Assembly: GCA_014762625.1 (NCBI GenBank) | Contig: JABURQ010000154.1 | Location: forward strand, 16,400 to 80,399 | DNA from: Planctomycetaceae bacterium | GTDB lineage: Bacteria; Planctomycetota; Planctomycetia; Planctomycetales; Planctomycetaceae | Reading direction: 5' to 3' | DNA length: 64,000 bases | Shown here: positions 38,123 to 47,072 of the stretch, in pieces | Position numbering within the stretch: the stretch's first letter is position 1 | Layout: every line of letters begins with the position of its first letter | Notes under the pieces: generated by a model | What the model was told of the DNA's origin: nothing | The model's input: only the letters and a program-made list of their open reading frames with translations | Databases searched by the model: none | Translations under genes and position numbers: made by a program

Positions 38123-39292
38123 ATGGCACTTTCCCCTCACGAAATTGGCAAAAGAATTCGGGCAGTTCGCGAACAACTTTCGATGCCGGTATCGTCGGTT
38201 GCTGGTGCGCTGAATGTCAACGAGGCAACGGTGCTTGCGCTAGAGAATGGGCAGCTCGATCCGATACCGGGCGACTATATTCTCATCGTCTCGAAACTCC
38301 TTGAGACAGACTTTCGATATTTTATCTCCACTGATCTTGATGAAACGGAAGATCGCACTCGTCAGATATTTCGATCCCTTAAAGCTCCAAATGCGAACGA
38401 CGCATTCGCGATTCGACGCTTCGTAGCCATGTGCGTATCAGAGCGAGATCTTGAAGTACTTCTGAGTGTTGAACGTCGAAATCTTCCCTCTCAATACCCA
38501 AAACAGACAGACAGCTCGCGACTTCATAAGGAGCAGGGACCAATTGCAGCTCGACAAGAGCGAGACCGGTTGAGACTTGGAACATTGCCGATCGAGAATA
38601 TTTTCCAACACATACGGTCACAGGGGATCAGGCTTTTCCGGCATAGCCTGGAGGATGCAAATTTGTCTGGCGTCACAGTAGTGCATCCTATTGCTGGCGT
38701 TTGTATGCTCATTAATTACGACGAGGATCTCTATCGGCAATTTTTTTCCGCCGCTCATGAGTATGCTCACGTCCTATTCGATCGCAACGAGTTGAATAAC
38801 ACCGGCTGCGTGTTGTCATACAAATACTCCAACGAGGAACTTGTGGAATTGAGGGCGAATCGTTTTGCAGCTGAATTCCTCTTCCCAATTCAAGCACTAA
38901 ATAAGTATTCACGTCCTCAAAAGATCGATGGATTGGTGGAACTCATTGGACGGATCGCGAGAGATTACCACGTAAACACTGCAGTCGTCGTCCAACAGAT
39001 GCGTCAAGCGAAATGGATTACTCAGCGAACGTTAAACTCGTTCTTCGAGAACCGCCCAATTACCATAAAAAGTAGTGAAAAATCTGACCCTGAAATTCCG
39101 ACTGACCTGACCGAAGCTCAATCTCGACGTTGGATCGCTGCAATTGAGAAGGGAGTCACGAGTTATTACTTGGAACTGCTTCGTCGTGCTCGCACGGAAG
39201 AGCAAATTACATTCGGTCGGTTTTCTGAAATGCTAGGACTTTCTGTTGAATCCGCCCACGATTTCGTTCGCGAAGCGGGGATTGCTTTATGA
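38123..39292 (+). CDS. XRE-type HTH fused to an ImmA/IrrE metallopeptidase
   Basis: This 389-residue protein has an XRE-type helix-turn-helix at residues about 6-60 (IGKRIRAVREQLSMPVSSVAGALNVNEATVLALENG). An ImmA/IrrE zinc peptidase domain follows, with HEYAH at 212-216 and the third-ligand helix ELRANRFAAEFLFP near 242-255. The last 100 residues are helical. Such fusions cleave partner repressors when a damage or infection signal appears, as known for ImmA of ICEBs1 and IrrE of Deinococcus. Its stop overlaps the PIN gene start (ATGA), so they form one unit. Being divergent from Wadjet suggests control of one or both operons. Confidence 0.87.
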   Translation: MALSPHEIGKRIRAVREQLSMPVSSVAGALNVNEATVLALENGQLDPIPGDYILIVSKLLETDFRYFISTDLDETEDRTRQIFRSLKAPNANDAFAIRRFVAMCVSERDLEVLLSVERRNLPSQYPKQTDSSRLHKEQGPIAARQERDRLRLGTLPIENIFQHIRSQGIRLFRHSLEDANLSGVTVVHPIAGVCMLINYDEDLYRQFFSAAHEYAHVLFDRNELNNTGCVLSYKYSNEELVELRANRFAAEFLFPIQALNKYSRPQKIDGLVELIGRIARDYHVNTAVVVQQMRQAKWITQRTLNSFFENRPITIKSSEKSDPEIPTDLTEAQSRRWIAAIEKGVTSYYLELLRRARTEEQITFGRFSEMLGLSVESAHDFVREAGIAL

Positions 39293-39837
39293 GTGTCGCT
39301 TCTAACAGAGATGTTTGGATGTTGGACAGTTCGACTTTTATCCATGTCATGATGATTGATCGGCTACAACTTCTTTCAGTCCTTCGAACTCCACTCTGTA
39401 TTCCTGAATATGTTTACTTGTTCGAACTTGGCGTTAACGCAAAGGAGCGAACTCGGCAGAATGCAGAAGACTGTGTTCATCGTCAACAAGCAGAAGTGCA
39501 GCAACTGACTCTTGAAGACCTTGACAGAATCGCTGAACTCGAAGCACCAAGACGTATTGGATTAGGTGAAATTGCATGCGCGATTATTGCGGAAAGGAAT
39601 CAAGGAGGGGTTCTATGTGACGATCGTCGTGCAAAGAATTGGCTTTGTGATAGAATCTCTGAATCTGTTTTATGGGAGGACACAGAAGACTTTCTTCTTG
39701 ACGCAGCCGACAACTGGCATGTTAGCGAGTTTGACTTGGAAGGATTTCAAATGACCCTCAGCGACAATTGTTACATCTGTCGAGTCGATCTTCGCCAGGA
39801 GCATTTGTTTCGCCTTTATGGGAGAAACTTCAAATAG
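39289..39837 (+). CDS. PIN-domain-like nuclease coupled to the HTH-ImmA/IrrE protein
   Basis: This 182-residue protein has the PIN-domain acidic residues in order: Asp13 in MLDSSTFI, Glu40/Glu46, Glu94 in GLGEIACAIIAER, and Asp111/Asp112 in VLCDDRRAK. The GLGE...A...LCDDRRAK pattern is the characteristic second half of PIN ribonucleases. Its ATG overlaps the upstream stop by 4 bases. A PIN nuclease coupled to an HTH-peptidase protein resembles a toxin-antitoxin or abortive-infection unit, where the HTH protein restrains expression or activity. This role is inferred. The C-terminal 40 residues match nothing recognised. Confidence 0.75.
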   Translation: MSVASNRDVWMLDSSTFIHVMMIDRLQLLSVLRTPLCIPEYVYLFELGVNAKERTRQNAEDCVHRQQAEVQQLTLEDLDRIAELEAPRRIGLGEIACAIIAERNQGGVLCDDRRAKNWLCDRISESVLWEDTEDFLLDAADNWHVSEFDLEGFQMTLSDNCYICRVDLRQEHLFRLYGRNFK

Positions 39838-39891
39838 AGGCATGACTTTCTGAGTCTTGATTGATTTGTAACTCGCTTAGAAAACGGAGCT

Positions 39892-39952
39892 GACTGACTG
39901 CGAGCAGAAGGCATAGTGGGAACCGTGCCGAAAGTTTCTGCTGCGGTCAGTC
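39892..39952 (-). repeat. Hairpin repeat with GGCACGGTTCCCACT core (copy at 39.9 kb)
   Basis: On the minus strand the core GGCACGGTTCCCACT (plus-strand 39915-39929) lies in the loop of an imperfect hairpin. Its arms are GACTGACTGCGAGCAGAA (39892-39909) and TTCTGCTGCGGTCAGTC (39936-39952). The copy at 11604-11666 shares the core and the arm sequence around CTG(G/A)(T/C)CGCAG. It marks the right border of the defence block. Confidence 0.55.
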
Positions 39953-39953
39953 G

Positions 39954-39969
39954 CTCACGACCTCGTGAG
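39954..39969. terminator. Short 7-bp hairpin after the PIN gene
   Basis: CTCACGA (39954-39960) pairs with TCGTGAG (39963-39969) across two bases and is followed by TTTTATC. It may terminate plus-strand transcription from the PIN gene, although 115 bases separate them. Confidence 0.4.
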
Positions 39970-40035
39970 TTTTATCACAACGATCAATCTGAAGCCGATC
40001 TCCCACCAACTTAGACTGAGAAGTACGACAATCCC

Positions 40036-40371
40036 CTATTTCGTCGCTTCTGGGCCCAGCCAAAACCAAAGACTGATTGTCGCTGAAGCGAGAAGAACGC
40101 CGAGGGCAAACGAACTCCAGAATCCCAGGCCAAGGCGATCAGAGACCGCGAGTGGGATGAAAAATGGGAGACCGAGTGGAACAAGAATGAGTGTCTCCCG
40201 CGCGAGGCGGGAGACAGTCGTGAGATCCTGCTCCTTGTTCCACACCGCAACAAACGCAACAATGCTGATGATCGGCAGGGTCAGCAGTAACGCTCCCATG
40301 CGTGGAAAGCGATCAGCAAGCTGCGAAACGCCAGCGACGATAAGTCCCGCAATGACGGCTCTCCACCACAT
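40036..40371 (-). CDS. DUF3147-like small membrane protein
   Basis: This 111-residue protein has four hydrophobic helices and almost no loops: WWRAVIAGLIVAGVSQLADR, LLLTLPIISIVAFVAVW, LVPLGLPFFIPLAV and WSSFALGVLLASATISLWFW. This pattern, with the RxP dipeptide after helix 1, fits the DUF3147 family of unknown function. It lies 39 bases downstream of the His-rich lipoprotein gene and is probably on the same transcript. A role in metal handling rests on location only. Confidence 0.7.
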   Translation of the reverse strand: MWWRAVIAGLIVAGVSQLADRFPRMGALLLTLPIISIVAFVAVWNKEQDLTTVSRLARETLILVPLGLPFFIPLAVSDRLGLGFWSSFALGVLLASATISLWFWLGPEATK

Positions 40372-40410
40372 AGTTTCTCTCCCGAGTTCTTCTGAATTCT
40401 GAAATGTCGC

Positions 40411-40929
40411 TTATTCGTGATCGTGGGCTTCCTCTTTGAAATTCCCGGCGTAAGGCGTGCCGTCAACTTCTCCGCTGATCGTGCCTTCGTACTCCATGAC
40501 AGTCGCTAACCCATCATGTGTGCCTACAAACCGCGAGGCTTTACCATCGGTCTCGCCTTCGAGGGGAACCGGCTGAAGTTCTGTCTGGAGTTTGGGCTCT
40601 TTGATTGTTAACAGAATATTTTCCGCAGCAATCGGTTCGGGCGTTTTCTCATCACTGCCGAGCACATAGACGGTCGCCTCTTTTTTATCATGATCGACCG
40701 TGAATTCGACGTGATACTTCCCGCCTCCCCAGTCGGCGACAGTTCCATCATGTGGGCCGGCACCATGTCCATGTGCTCCTTCGCCTTCATGCGGGTGACC
40801 ATGGTCCGATTCGGACGACGCGTTTGTTTCCTGAGAGGCCGATTGTTCGGCAGGCTCATTCTGACAGCCAACCAGCATCGAGGATGTAAGTACTGCAACT
40901 GTGAACAGTGAGCTACGAGAGTTCTTCAT
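40411..40929 (-). CDS. His-rich lipoprotein of the efflux operon
   Basis: This 172-residue protein has a lipoprotein signal (SSLFTVAVLTSSMLVGC) and a His/Gly/Asp-rich segment (DHGHPHEGEGAHGHGAGPHD, about residues 42-62). A beta-rich domain of about 100 residues follows and the protein ends AHDHE. Similar proteins are found in planctomycete metal operons without an assigned function. The His-rich part suggests periplasmic binding of divalent metals such as zinc, nickel or cobalt. It follows the disrupted pump gene by 105 bases on the same strand. Confidence 0.72.
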   Translation of the reverse strand: MKNSRSSLFTVAVLTSSMLVGCQNEPAEQSASQETNASSESDHGHPHEGEGAHGHGAGPHDGTVADWGGGKYHVEFTVDHDKKEATVYVLGSDEKTPEPIAAENILLTIKEPKLQTELQPVPLEGETDGKASRFVGTHDGLATVMEYEGTISGEVDGTPYAGNFKEEAHDHE

Positions 40930-41034
40930 TGTTATAACCTTGGTCTAATGTGAGTGACGTCTACACGACTTTGCATAGACAGAAAGAGAAGTTTTACTGG
41001 ACGCTTTTTGTGAATCGTTTCTTCGACATTTGAT

Positions 41035-42840
41035 TTATGGGATTATGTGATCGTTTGAGTCTCCTTGTCGGGCCAAAGCGAGGGCGTCTTTCCCGCTGAA
41101 TCTCCAGAAAATGCCGGGATGGATCAAAAACTCGCAGAATGTTGATGTCACTAACCCTCCCAGGATCACTGTCGCGACGGGATACAGGATCTCACGGCCC
41201 GGCTCTTGACCACCGAGTACAAGCGGGAGTAGTCCCATCCCTGCGGTCAGCGCGGTCATCAAGACGGGGGCCAGCCGTTCCAGGCTGCCACGGAGAATCA
41301 TTTCCTTGCTGAAGTCTTCGCCTTCCTCCTTCATCAAATGGAAATAGTGTGTAACCAGCAGAATGCCGTTACGAACAGCGATCCCTCCCAGAGAAATAAA
41401 TCCGACGAGACTCGCGACGGTCAATGACTGGTTGGTGAGAACCAACGCCAGCACACCTCCGATGAAGGCCGTGGGTAAGGCGTTCAACAGTTGCAAAACA
41501 ATTCGGACTGACGGAAAGAGAATCATCAATACGACGAACATGCCGATCACCGAGACCGCAGCCAGGACCGCAATTGTACGAGTGGCTCGTTGTTGGCTCT
41601 CGAATTGACCGCCGTATTCAATGAAGTAACCTTCGGGCAAGTTGACCTGGCTATCGACACGTCGCTGAATTTCAGTAACGGCGCTTGCCAAGTCCCTATC
41701 CTGAGTATTGGCACGGATGACCATCCGACGTCTGGCATTCTCACGGTTGACTGCATTCGGTCCCGTTCCTGGTCCGATGTCAGCGAGTTCGCGCAGCTCG
41801 ATTTGTCCACGTTCATCTGGAAGGTCAATACGCAACCGTCCGAGGTTGGCGTAATCGGTGCGGTAGTCTTCTTCCAGACGCACGAGTAGATCAAATCTGC
41901 GTTGCCCCTCAAGAACCTGCGAAACGACTTCGCCTTGCAGAGCGGTCTGCAGAACGGTAGCGACATACGCCCTTGTCACTCCGTGGAAGGCAAGATCATC
42001 GGTTCGCAGTTGAATATGAAGTTCTTCCGTCTGACGAATCGGTTCGATGACCGGCGGGGTGATTCCGTCGATGTTCTGCACTGTTGATTTGACCTGCTCT
42101 GACAACTGTTGCAACACATCGAGGTTGTCACCGTGAATTTTAATGGCGATCTGAGCATAGACACCGGAAACCATGTGACTGATCAAGTGAGCGAGCGGTT
42201 GTTCGATTTCCAAATCAACGCCGGGAACTTCTTCCCCCAACTCGTCGAGTAGTTTTTTGAGCATCTCTTCGCGTTCGTGATGACTCTCAGGATTCATACT
42301 GAGAATGTACTCACCTGCATTCACGGGTGAGGCGTGTTCATCCATTTCCGCTCGACCAGTTCGACGAACGAAGTGGAGGATTGCTCCGTCTGGGTTCTTT
42401 TCCGTTTTCTGCATGTCCTGAAGTTTTTGGTCAATGAGACCAGCGACTTGATTGGAGGCATCCAGCGATGAGCCGGGCGGCAATGTGACATTGATTTGAA
42501 TACTTCCTTCATCAAATTCCGGGAGAAAGTTTTTGCCGAGCTGCGCCATCTGCCAACCGGCGAACGCGACTGCGATCCATGTGATCAGCAACAGCAACGT
42601 CGGCATCGCCATACTGATGCGAATGAGATAACTGGCCAGCCACTTCATTGACCGAAGAAGGATTCCATCGTGTTCAGCGTGCGCTGCCTTTGATTGTGGT
42701 AGCAGGTAGTATGACAACACTGGTGTGACCGTAAGAGACACTAATAGTGAAGCCAGAATGGAAACGATGTATGCGACGCCCAGTGGAGTGAACAAGCGGC
42801 CTTCCACACCGGACAGAGCAAATAGCGGTAAGAAGACTAG
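41035..42840 (-). pseudogene. 3' half of a CzcA/CusA-family pump gene split by an IS element
   Basis: This is the C-terminal 600 residues of a heavy-metal RND pump. It starts mid-helix (VFLPLFALSGVEGRLFTPLG) directly at the inserted IS, and covers the second periplasmic region and helices 7-12. Without the IS and one CTAG copy, the upstream half reads straight into it as AVVILVFLPLFALSG, the expected family sequence, to give a protein of about 1156 residues. The first residues of the present open frame (MCIYTTQK) come from the IS end and are not native. No other lesion is visible in this half. Confidence 0.92.
42837..42840. repeat. CTAG target-site duplication (left)
   Basis: CTAG here matches CTAG at 43774-43777. 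Deleting the 933-bp element and one copy restores the pump reading frame exactly, which identifies the duplication as CTAG, of the YTAR type known for IS5. Confidence 0.85.
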
Positions 42841-42848
42841 AAGCGGTC

Positions 42849-43253
42849 TCAAAACCTTTTGAGTAGTGTAAATGCACAACCGAGGATAACGAAACTTTCG
42901 TAGAGAAAATCATGGCGTTCCCAGCGTGTGACAATGCGACGATAGTTATGCAGCCAGGCAATGGTGCGTTCCACGATCCAGCGGCGAGTGTAGCGTCGAA
43001 GCTTGCGTCTGTCTTGAAGTGGTGGGCTGACGCGGCCTTTCCTGTGAGGACAGATCAAATCGATGTCCTGTGCGGCCAGCCGCTTGCGAAGCTTGTCGCT
43101 GTCGGCTGCTTTGTCATAAATGACACGTTCCGGTTGTCGATTTTTCAAAACCAGTTTTTCAAGCAAGGGCTCAATCAGAATGACTTCATTGCGATTGGCC
43201 GATTCGGTGTCGATACCGATGGGGATTCCGTTCGCATCGACACAAATCATCAC
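42849..43253 (-). CDS. IS5-family transposase, DDE part (orfB)
   Basis: This 134-residue frame is the C-terminal DDE catalytic part. It has Asp in ICVDANGIPIG, Asp in RVIYDKAADSDKL, and the RWIVERTIAWLHNYRR signature holding the catalytic Glu. It has no ribosome site of its own and overlaps orfA by 5 bases. A -1 slip at AAAAAAGGGGG (about 43297-43307) joins the frames and gives ...GPTRRGKGTKVMICVD, the sequence expected of an intact IS5-type transposase. The active enzyme is therefore probably the frameshift product. Confidence 0.88.
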   Translation of the reverse strand: MMICVDANGIPIGIDTESANRNEVILIEPLLEKLVLKNRQPERVIYDKAADSDKLRKRLAAQDIDLICPHRKGRVSPPLQDRRKLRRYTRRWIVERTIAWLHNYRRIVTRWERHDFLYESFVILGCAFTLLKRF

Positions 43254-43693
43254 CTTTGTTCCTTTCCCACGACGCGTTGGGCCAATGCTTTGCCCCCTTT
43301 TTTAGCTGAGGAAAACGTCCCATCAGCAAATGTTTCGGAAAGATCGAGGGCCTTACATGAATCGGTCAGTTCAAGCAGACGTTGCCACACCTTGAGCAGC
43401 CGACCATCCTTCGTCCATTCGACAAATCGCCGATGGCAGGTCGCTTTCGATGGATACTCCTTTGGTAAATCTTTCCATCGAGCACCAGTGACGAGTACCC
43501 ACAAAACTCCTTCCAGACAGTCCCGTGGGTGGGCTTTCGGGCGCCCTCCACTTGAAGTCGGAGGAGTCCAGCGAAACAAATCCGCAATCAAATTCCATTG
43601 TTTATCAGTCAAAGTGACTGTGCGATCCGTCCTGGACGCTGAAGTTGAGGAAGCCCGTTTCCGTTTGGGCCACCAAGTCAGCGTCAATTCCAT
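43250..43693 (-). CDS. IS5-family transposase, N-terminal part (orfA)
   Basis: This 147-residue frame carries the DUF4096-type N-terminal domain (TLTDKQWNLIADLF...GRPKAHPRDCLEGVLWVL). The first catalytic Asp lies in FADGTFSSAKKGG. Just after that, an A6G5 run allows a -1 frameshift into orfB. Alone it would act as a short regulatory product. The GARWKDLPKEYPSKATCHRRF segment is the typical IS5-group signature. Confidence 0.9.
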   Translation of the reverse strand: MELTLTWWPKRKRASSTSASRTDRTVTLTDKQWNLIADLFRWTPPTSSGGRPKAHPRDCLEGVLWVLVTGARWKDLPKEYPSKATCHRRFVEWTKDGRLLKVWQRLLELTDSCKALDLSETFADGTFSSAKKGGKALAQRVVGKEQR

Positions 43694-43773
43694 GAGAGAA
43701 TCTCCTTTCGGAGGATCTCTTCATGCAACTTTAAGACCAACCCAACTAACAATTTGACGTTTTGAGACAACTT

Positions 43774-43777
43774 CTAG
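43774..43777. repeat. CTAG target-site duplication (right)
   Basis: This is the second copy of the 4-bp CTAG duplication flanking the IS5-family element; see the left copy at 42837-42840. Confidence 0.85.
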
Positions 43778-45442
43778 AATCACAACTGCCGTTCCAAAGA
43801 CAATGGCGCTGCGAATTTCTTTACTGGCTTCGTAGACCACTTGTATTGCCGGTCGCGGTGTTTCCAAGCTGTTGTTTTCTTTGAGCCGTCGAAAGATGTT
43901 TTCGACATCGACGATGGCATCGTCGACTAGCTCTCCCATCGCTACGGCAATCCCGCCTAATGTCATGACATTGATGGAGAGTTCGGTGCCGGAGAGGTAT
44001 CCAATTGCGCGAAACACTAGCGTGGTGATGACCAGCGATAGGGGGATCGCGGTGAGCGTGATGAATGTCGTACGAAAATTAAGCAGGAATAGAAACAGAA
44101 TGATAATGACCAATACAGCCCCAATCACCAACGCTTCGGCGACGTTGAAGATTCCGCGATCAATGAAGTTGCGGAGTTGGAACAGTTCTGAGTTGATCAC
44201 AATGTCCGCTGTCAGCGAGTCTTCGGCTTCAGCAAATGCCAGTTCCAGTCGATCGGTCAAGCCGCGTGTATCAACGTGAGGTTGCTTGACGATTGTGAAC
44301 ACAACACCGGGCCGTCCGCTGACACTGCCATCACCCCGTTTGAACTCGGCCCCTTCCACAACATTCGCAACCTGTCCCAGCAAGACAGATCGCTTGGCGT
44401 TCGCTTTGATCGGAATTTGTTTGAGATCGTGGACCACTCGATCCGGTTCCGGTCCCAATCGCCCAAGCACGCGAATGGGCCGTTCGGTTTCTCCTTTGAC
44501 GGCAAAGCCGCCACTCGTGTTGATGTTACTTTCTTTGAGGGCCTGCTCGACCTCCTGGAGTGTCACTCCGTATTCCAGCAACGCCGCCGGATTGATCCTG
44601 ACTTGATACTGCTTGCGATCGCCTCCAAGGATGAAGGCTTCAGCAACGCCAGTCACTTTGAGAATGCGAGGACGGATGACCCAGTCTGAAATGGTCCTGA
44701 GCGCCAAACGCCTCGATGCCTCCGATGGGAAATCAACGATGTGTTCCGTTCCATCAATCGTGACGATTGCCTGACGATCATCGGTCGATTGAGGATCGTC
44801 TTGTATCGGAAGATCCTCCTTGATCGGTTCAACTGCCTCCCAGGAAACATTGTCAACAGAGACTGGTTCCCAAGTCGCCTGTCGATGTCGATCGACAGGT
44901 TGCCATACCTGAATCTTTTCTTGCTCACCTGATTGCGGCGCTAATTCAGCGAGTAATCCTGTTTTGCCGATAGGGTACAACTCGCCCTCATCCGGGCCTT
45001 GCTGACGATAGATCCCCGCGACGACAATTTGCCCCATGATCGACGCCGGTGGCGTCATTTGGGGGAGGATGCCTTCCGGCAAAATGGCATCCAATGTGAC
45101 GAGCCTCTCCTGCACGGTTTGTCGGGCTGCGCGGATGTCGGTGTTCCAGTCGAATTCGATGTAGATCACGTTTAGACCGGCAGTCGATTGACTCCGAACG
45201 GCTTGCACTCCGCTGGCCCCGAGTAACGCAATCTCGATCGGTTGCGTAACGAGAGTTTCGACCTCTTCGGTGGCTAGACCGGGGCATTCCGTGATAATAA
45301 TAACGCGCGGCCGATCGAGATCAGGAAAGACATCAATCGGCATTTGTGTTGCGAGATACGAGCCATACACCAGCATGGCCATACTGATAACAACAACGAG
45401 CATGCGGTAATGGAGCGCGAATCGAATGACAGCATTTAACAT
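43774..45442 (-). pseudogene. 5' half of a CzcA/CusA-family pump gene split by an IS element
   Basis: This is the N-terminal 556 residues of the pump. ATG 45442 is chosen because GAGGGAA precedes it and it begins the typical MLNAVIRFALHYR start; the longer frame to 45502 overlaps the adaptor gene. The fourth helix has GELVDDAIVDVEN with two adjacent Asp, unlike the single-Asp pattern of the two intact pumps, so its metal range may differ. The frame runs into the IS and stops there. A truncated product with the first periplasmic domain and about five helices could still be made but would not pump. Confidence 0.92.
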
Positions 45443-45452
45443 AGTGTTTCCC

Positions 45453-46868
45453 TCAATGGCTGGCGTGGACGGTTCCGTCCGCATGTACGTGAACGTCGGC
45501 ACGCATGCCGCTGGCTGCCTGGGCTTTTAGGACCCGATTCAATGAAGCAGCAGACCCTTGTGCGAGATAAAGTCCCGGAGTGATCGTCCCATCATTGGCA
45601 ATAATGATGTTCAATCGATCCTCGTGGAGAACCTGAACCGGAAGTCGATTAAACAGGTCACCGTTTTGCTGGAAGACATACGCTTCCGGCCCTTCACGGA
45701 CGACAGCTCCGCTGGGAAGAACCATCACGTCAGTCATTTGTTCGACCGGGACATGCAGTCGCACTCGCTGTCCAGGACGAAATCGCCAGACTATAAAAGT
45801 CTCCCCGCTCTTTTCATAAGAGCGAGCCTGATTGGATAACGGGACGAAGAAATCAAATGTCCGGCTTTCGCTGTCGATTGAATTCGAGAGGTAGCGGATC
45901 TCGAATGACTGTTCCAAGGCAGGCCAGTGTTCGTCCACATCTTCCGCAAACTCAACTGCAATGTCCCAGCCATTTTGAGCGGCCCGTTCCAGATACGGTG
46001 CTTCGCGTTTGAAGGCGTGCCCTTCAATGTAGAGGGCACTGTGGTCAGATAGAGTGGAGAGCAATTGCCCGGCCTGAACCTGTTGCCCGAGTTCGGCATG
46101 TAACTGCTGAACTTCATAAGCAAACGCCTCTTTCTGGTCGTCACTCTGCTGAAATGCTGTCAGTTGGATCGGGGAAGACTTCTCCCGTTCTGCAATCTGA
46201 ACCGGTGGCGGCGCCACAACCTCAACGGTTGAGATAAATTCGCCCTCCGCGACCTTCTCGATGTCGTGCGGACTCAATCCGCGAGTTAGAAGATCCTGCC
46301 GATGAGCCTGAATGACCGCTTGCTGTCGACGCAGTTGATTCTCTAGATCAATCACCTTCGTCTTTGGGATGCCACCTGTCTCCGCTAAGGGTCTCAGGCG
46401 GTCGAGCTGTTCTTGAACGAGTTCGATTTCCTTGTTGGAACTGAATAAGTCCTTCTGTGTCTTTTGCAGGTATTCGCTGAACAGTCGTAGAGTGAGCAGC
46501 TGATCTCCCGGACGAACGATTTCTCCTGGAAAAGCGTGAACTTCTAACACAACACCCACTGCTGGGGAGGTAACACCACGGTCAGATCGTCCAGGACGGT
46601 CGACGATTTCGCCGGGAACTTGAATGGTTCGCCAGTACGTTTGTGGTTTGGCCGGCTTCGCCGAGAGACCAAGATTCTTGCGTGCCTGCATCGAGAGTTT
46701 GAGAACTTTTGGCTCTTCAACAGGAGCCGCAGAATCCTCAACATGCAATTCCTTAGGAGCTTGTGCGAATAGAGGTCTCCATTGGTCGCGAGTGAAAAAT
46801 GCAGCTGCACTAAGACCCGCTACGAGGACCGCGCCACTCAGTAGGCGTAATGATTTCGAGAAACGCAT
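45453..46868 (-). CDS. RND periplasmic adaptor of the disrupted pump
   Basis: This protein of about 471 residues has an N-terminal membrane helix (LLSGAVLVAGLSAAAFF), a barrel-sandwich hybrid domain and a long helical hairpin (YLQKTQKDLFSSNKEIELVQEQL). The C-terminus is His-containing (ADVHVHADGTVHASH). It lacks the CxxCGM heavy-metal motifs of the two other adaptors. ATG 46868 follows GAGG at correct spacing; the frame could extend to 46910. The pump gene begins 10 bases after its stop, so disruption of the pump leaves this adaptor without its partner unless it works with another pump in the window. Confidence 0.88.
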   Translation of the reverse strand: MRFSKSLRLLSGAVLVAGLSAAAFFTRDQWRPLFAQAPKELHVEDSAAPVEEPKVLKLSMQARKNLGLSAKPAKPQTYWRTIQVPGEIVDRPGRSDRGVTSPAVGVVLEVHAFPGEIVRPGDQLLTLRLFSEYLQKTQKDLFSSNKEIELVQEQLDRLRPLAETGGIPKTKVIDLENQLRRQQAVIQAHRQDLLTRGLSPHDIEKVAEGEFISTVEVVAPPPVQIAEREKSSPIQLTAFQQSDDQKEAFAYEVQQLHAELGQQVQAGQLLSTLSDHSALYIEGHAFKREAPYLERAAQNGWDIAVEFAEDVDEHWPALEQSFEIRYLSNSIDSESRTFDFFVPLSNQARSYEKSGETFIVWRFRPGQRVRLHVPVEQMTDVMVLPSGAVVREGPEAYVFQQNGDLFNRLPVQVLHEDRLNIIIANDGTITPGLYLAQGSAASLNRVLKAQAASGMRADVHVHADGTVHASH

Positions 46869-47072
46869 ATGACGAACCTCAAAGTCGCGATCAACGATGG
46901 ATGTTTCCAATCCATGGAGATGCGAACACGAAAATGGGTTGAAGAAAACGCTTCTCAGACGAGTTCTAAACGCATTCCAATTACGGAAACGTGAGACGGT
47001 CAGAGAAGGTTGACAGAAAGAAGGCAGCCGACCGATGCACGAGCAAATCCGTGACGGGGGCTGCGAAGAGAC

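Larger units (their letters stand above)
42841..43773 (-). mobile_element. IS5-family insertion sequence (933 bp)
   Basis: The element has 15-bp terminal inverted repeats, AAGCGGTCTCAAAAC (42841-42855) and its complement GTTTTGAGACAACTT (43759-43773), with two mismatches. It contains two overlapping transposase frames on the minus strand. It sits between CTAG duplications inside the sixth transmembrane segment region of a heavy-metal pump gene. The ends are intact and the host reading frame is restorable, so the insertion looks recent. Confidence 0.92.

Noticed and set aside
41035..45502. Two separate pump genes with unusual starts
   Set aside because: They are the halves of one gene: removing the IS and one CTAG copy joins them in frame at a conserved family sequence.
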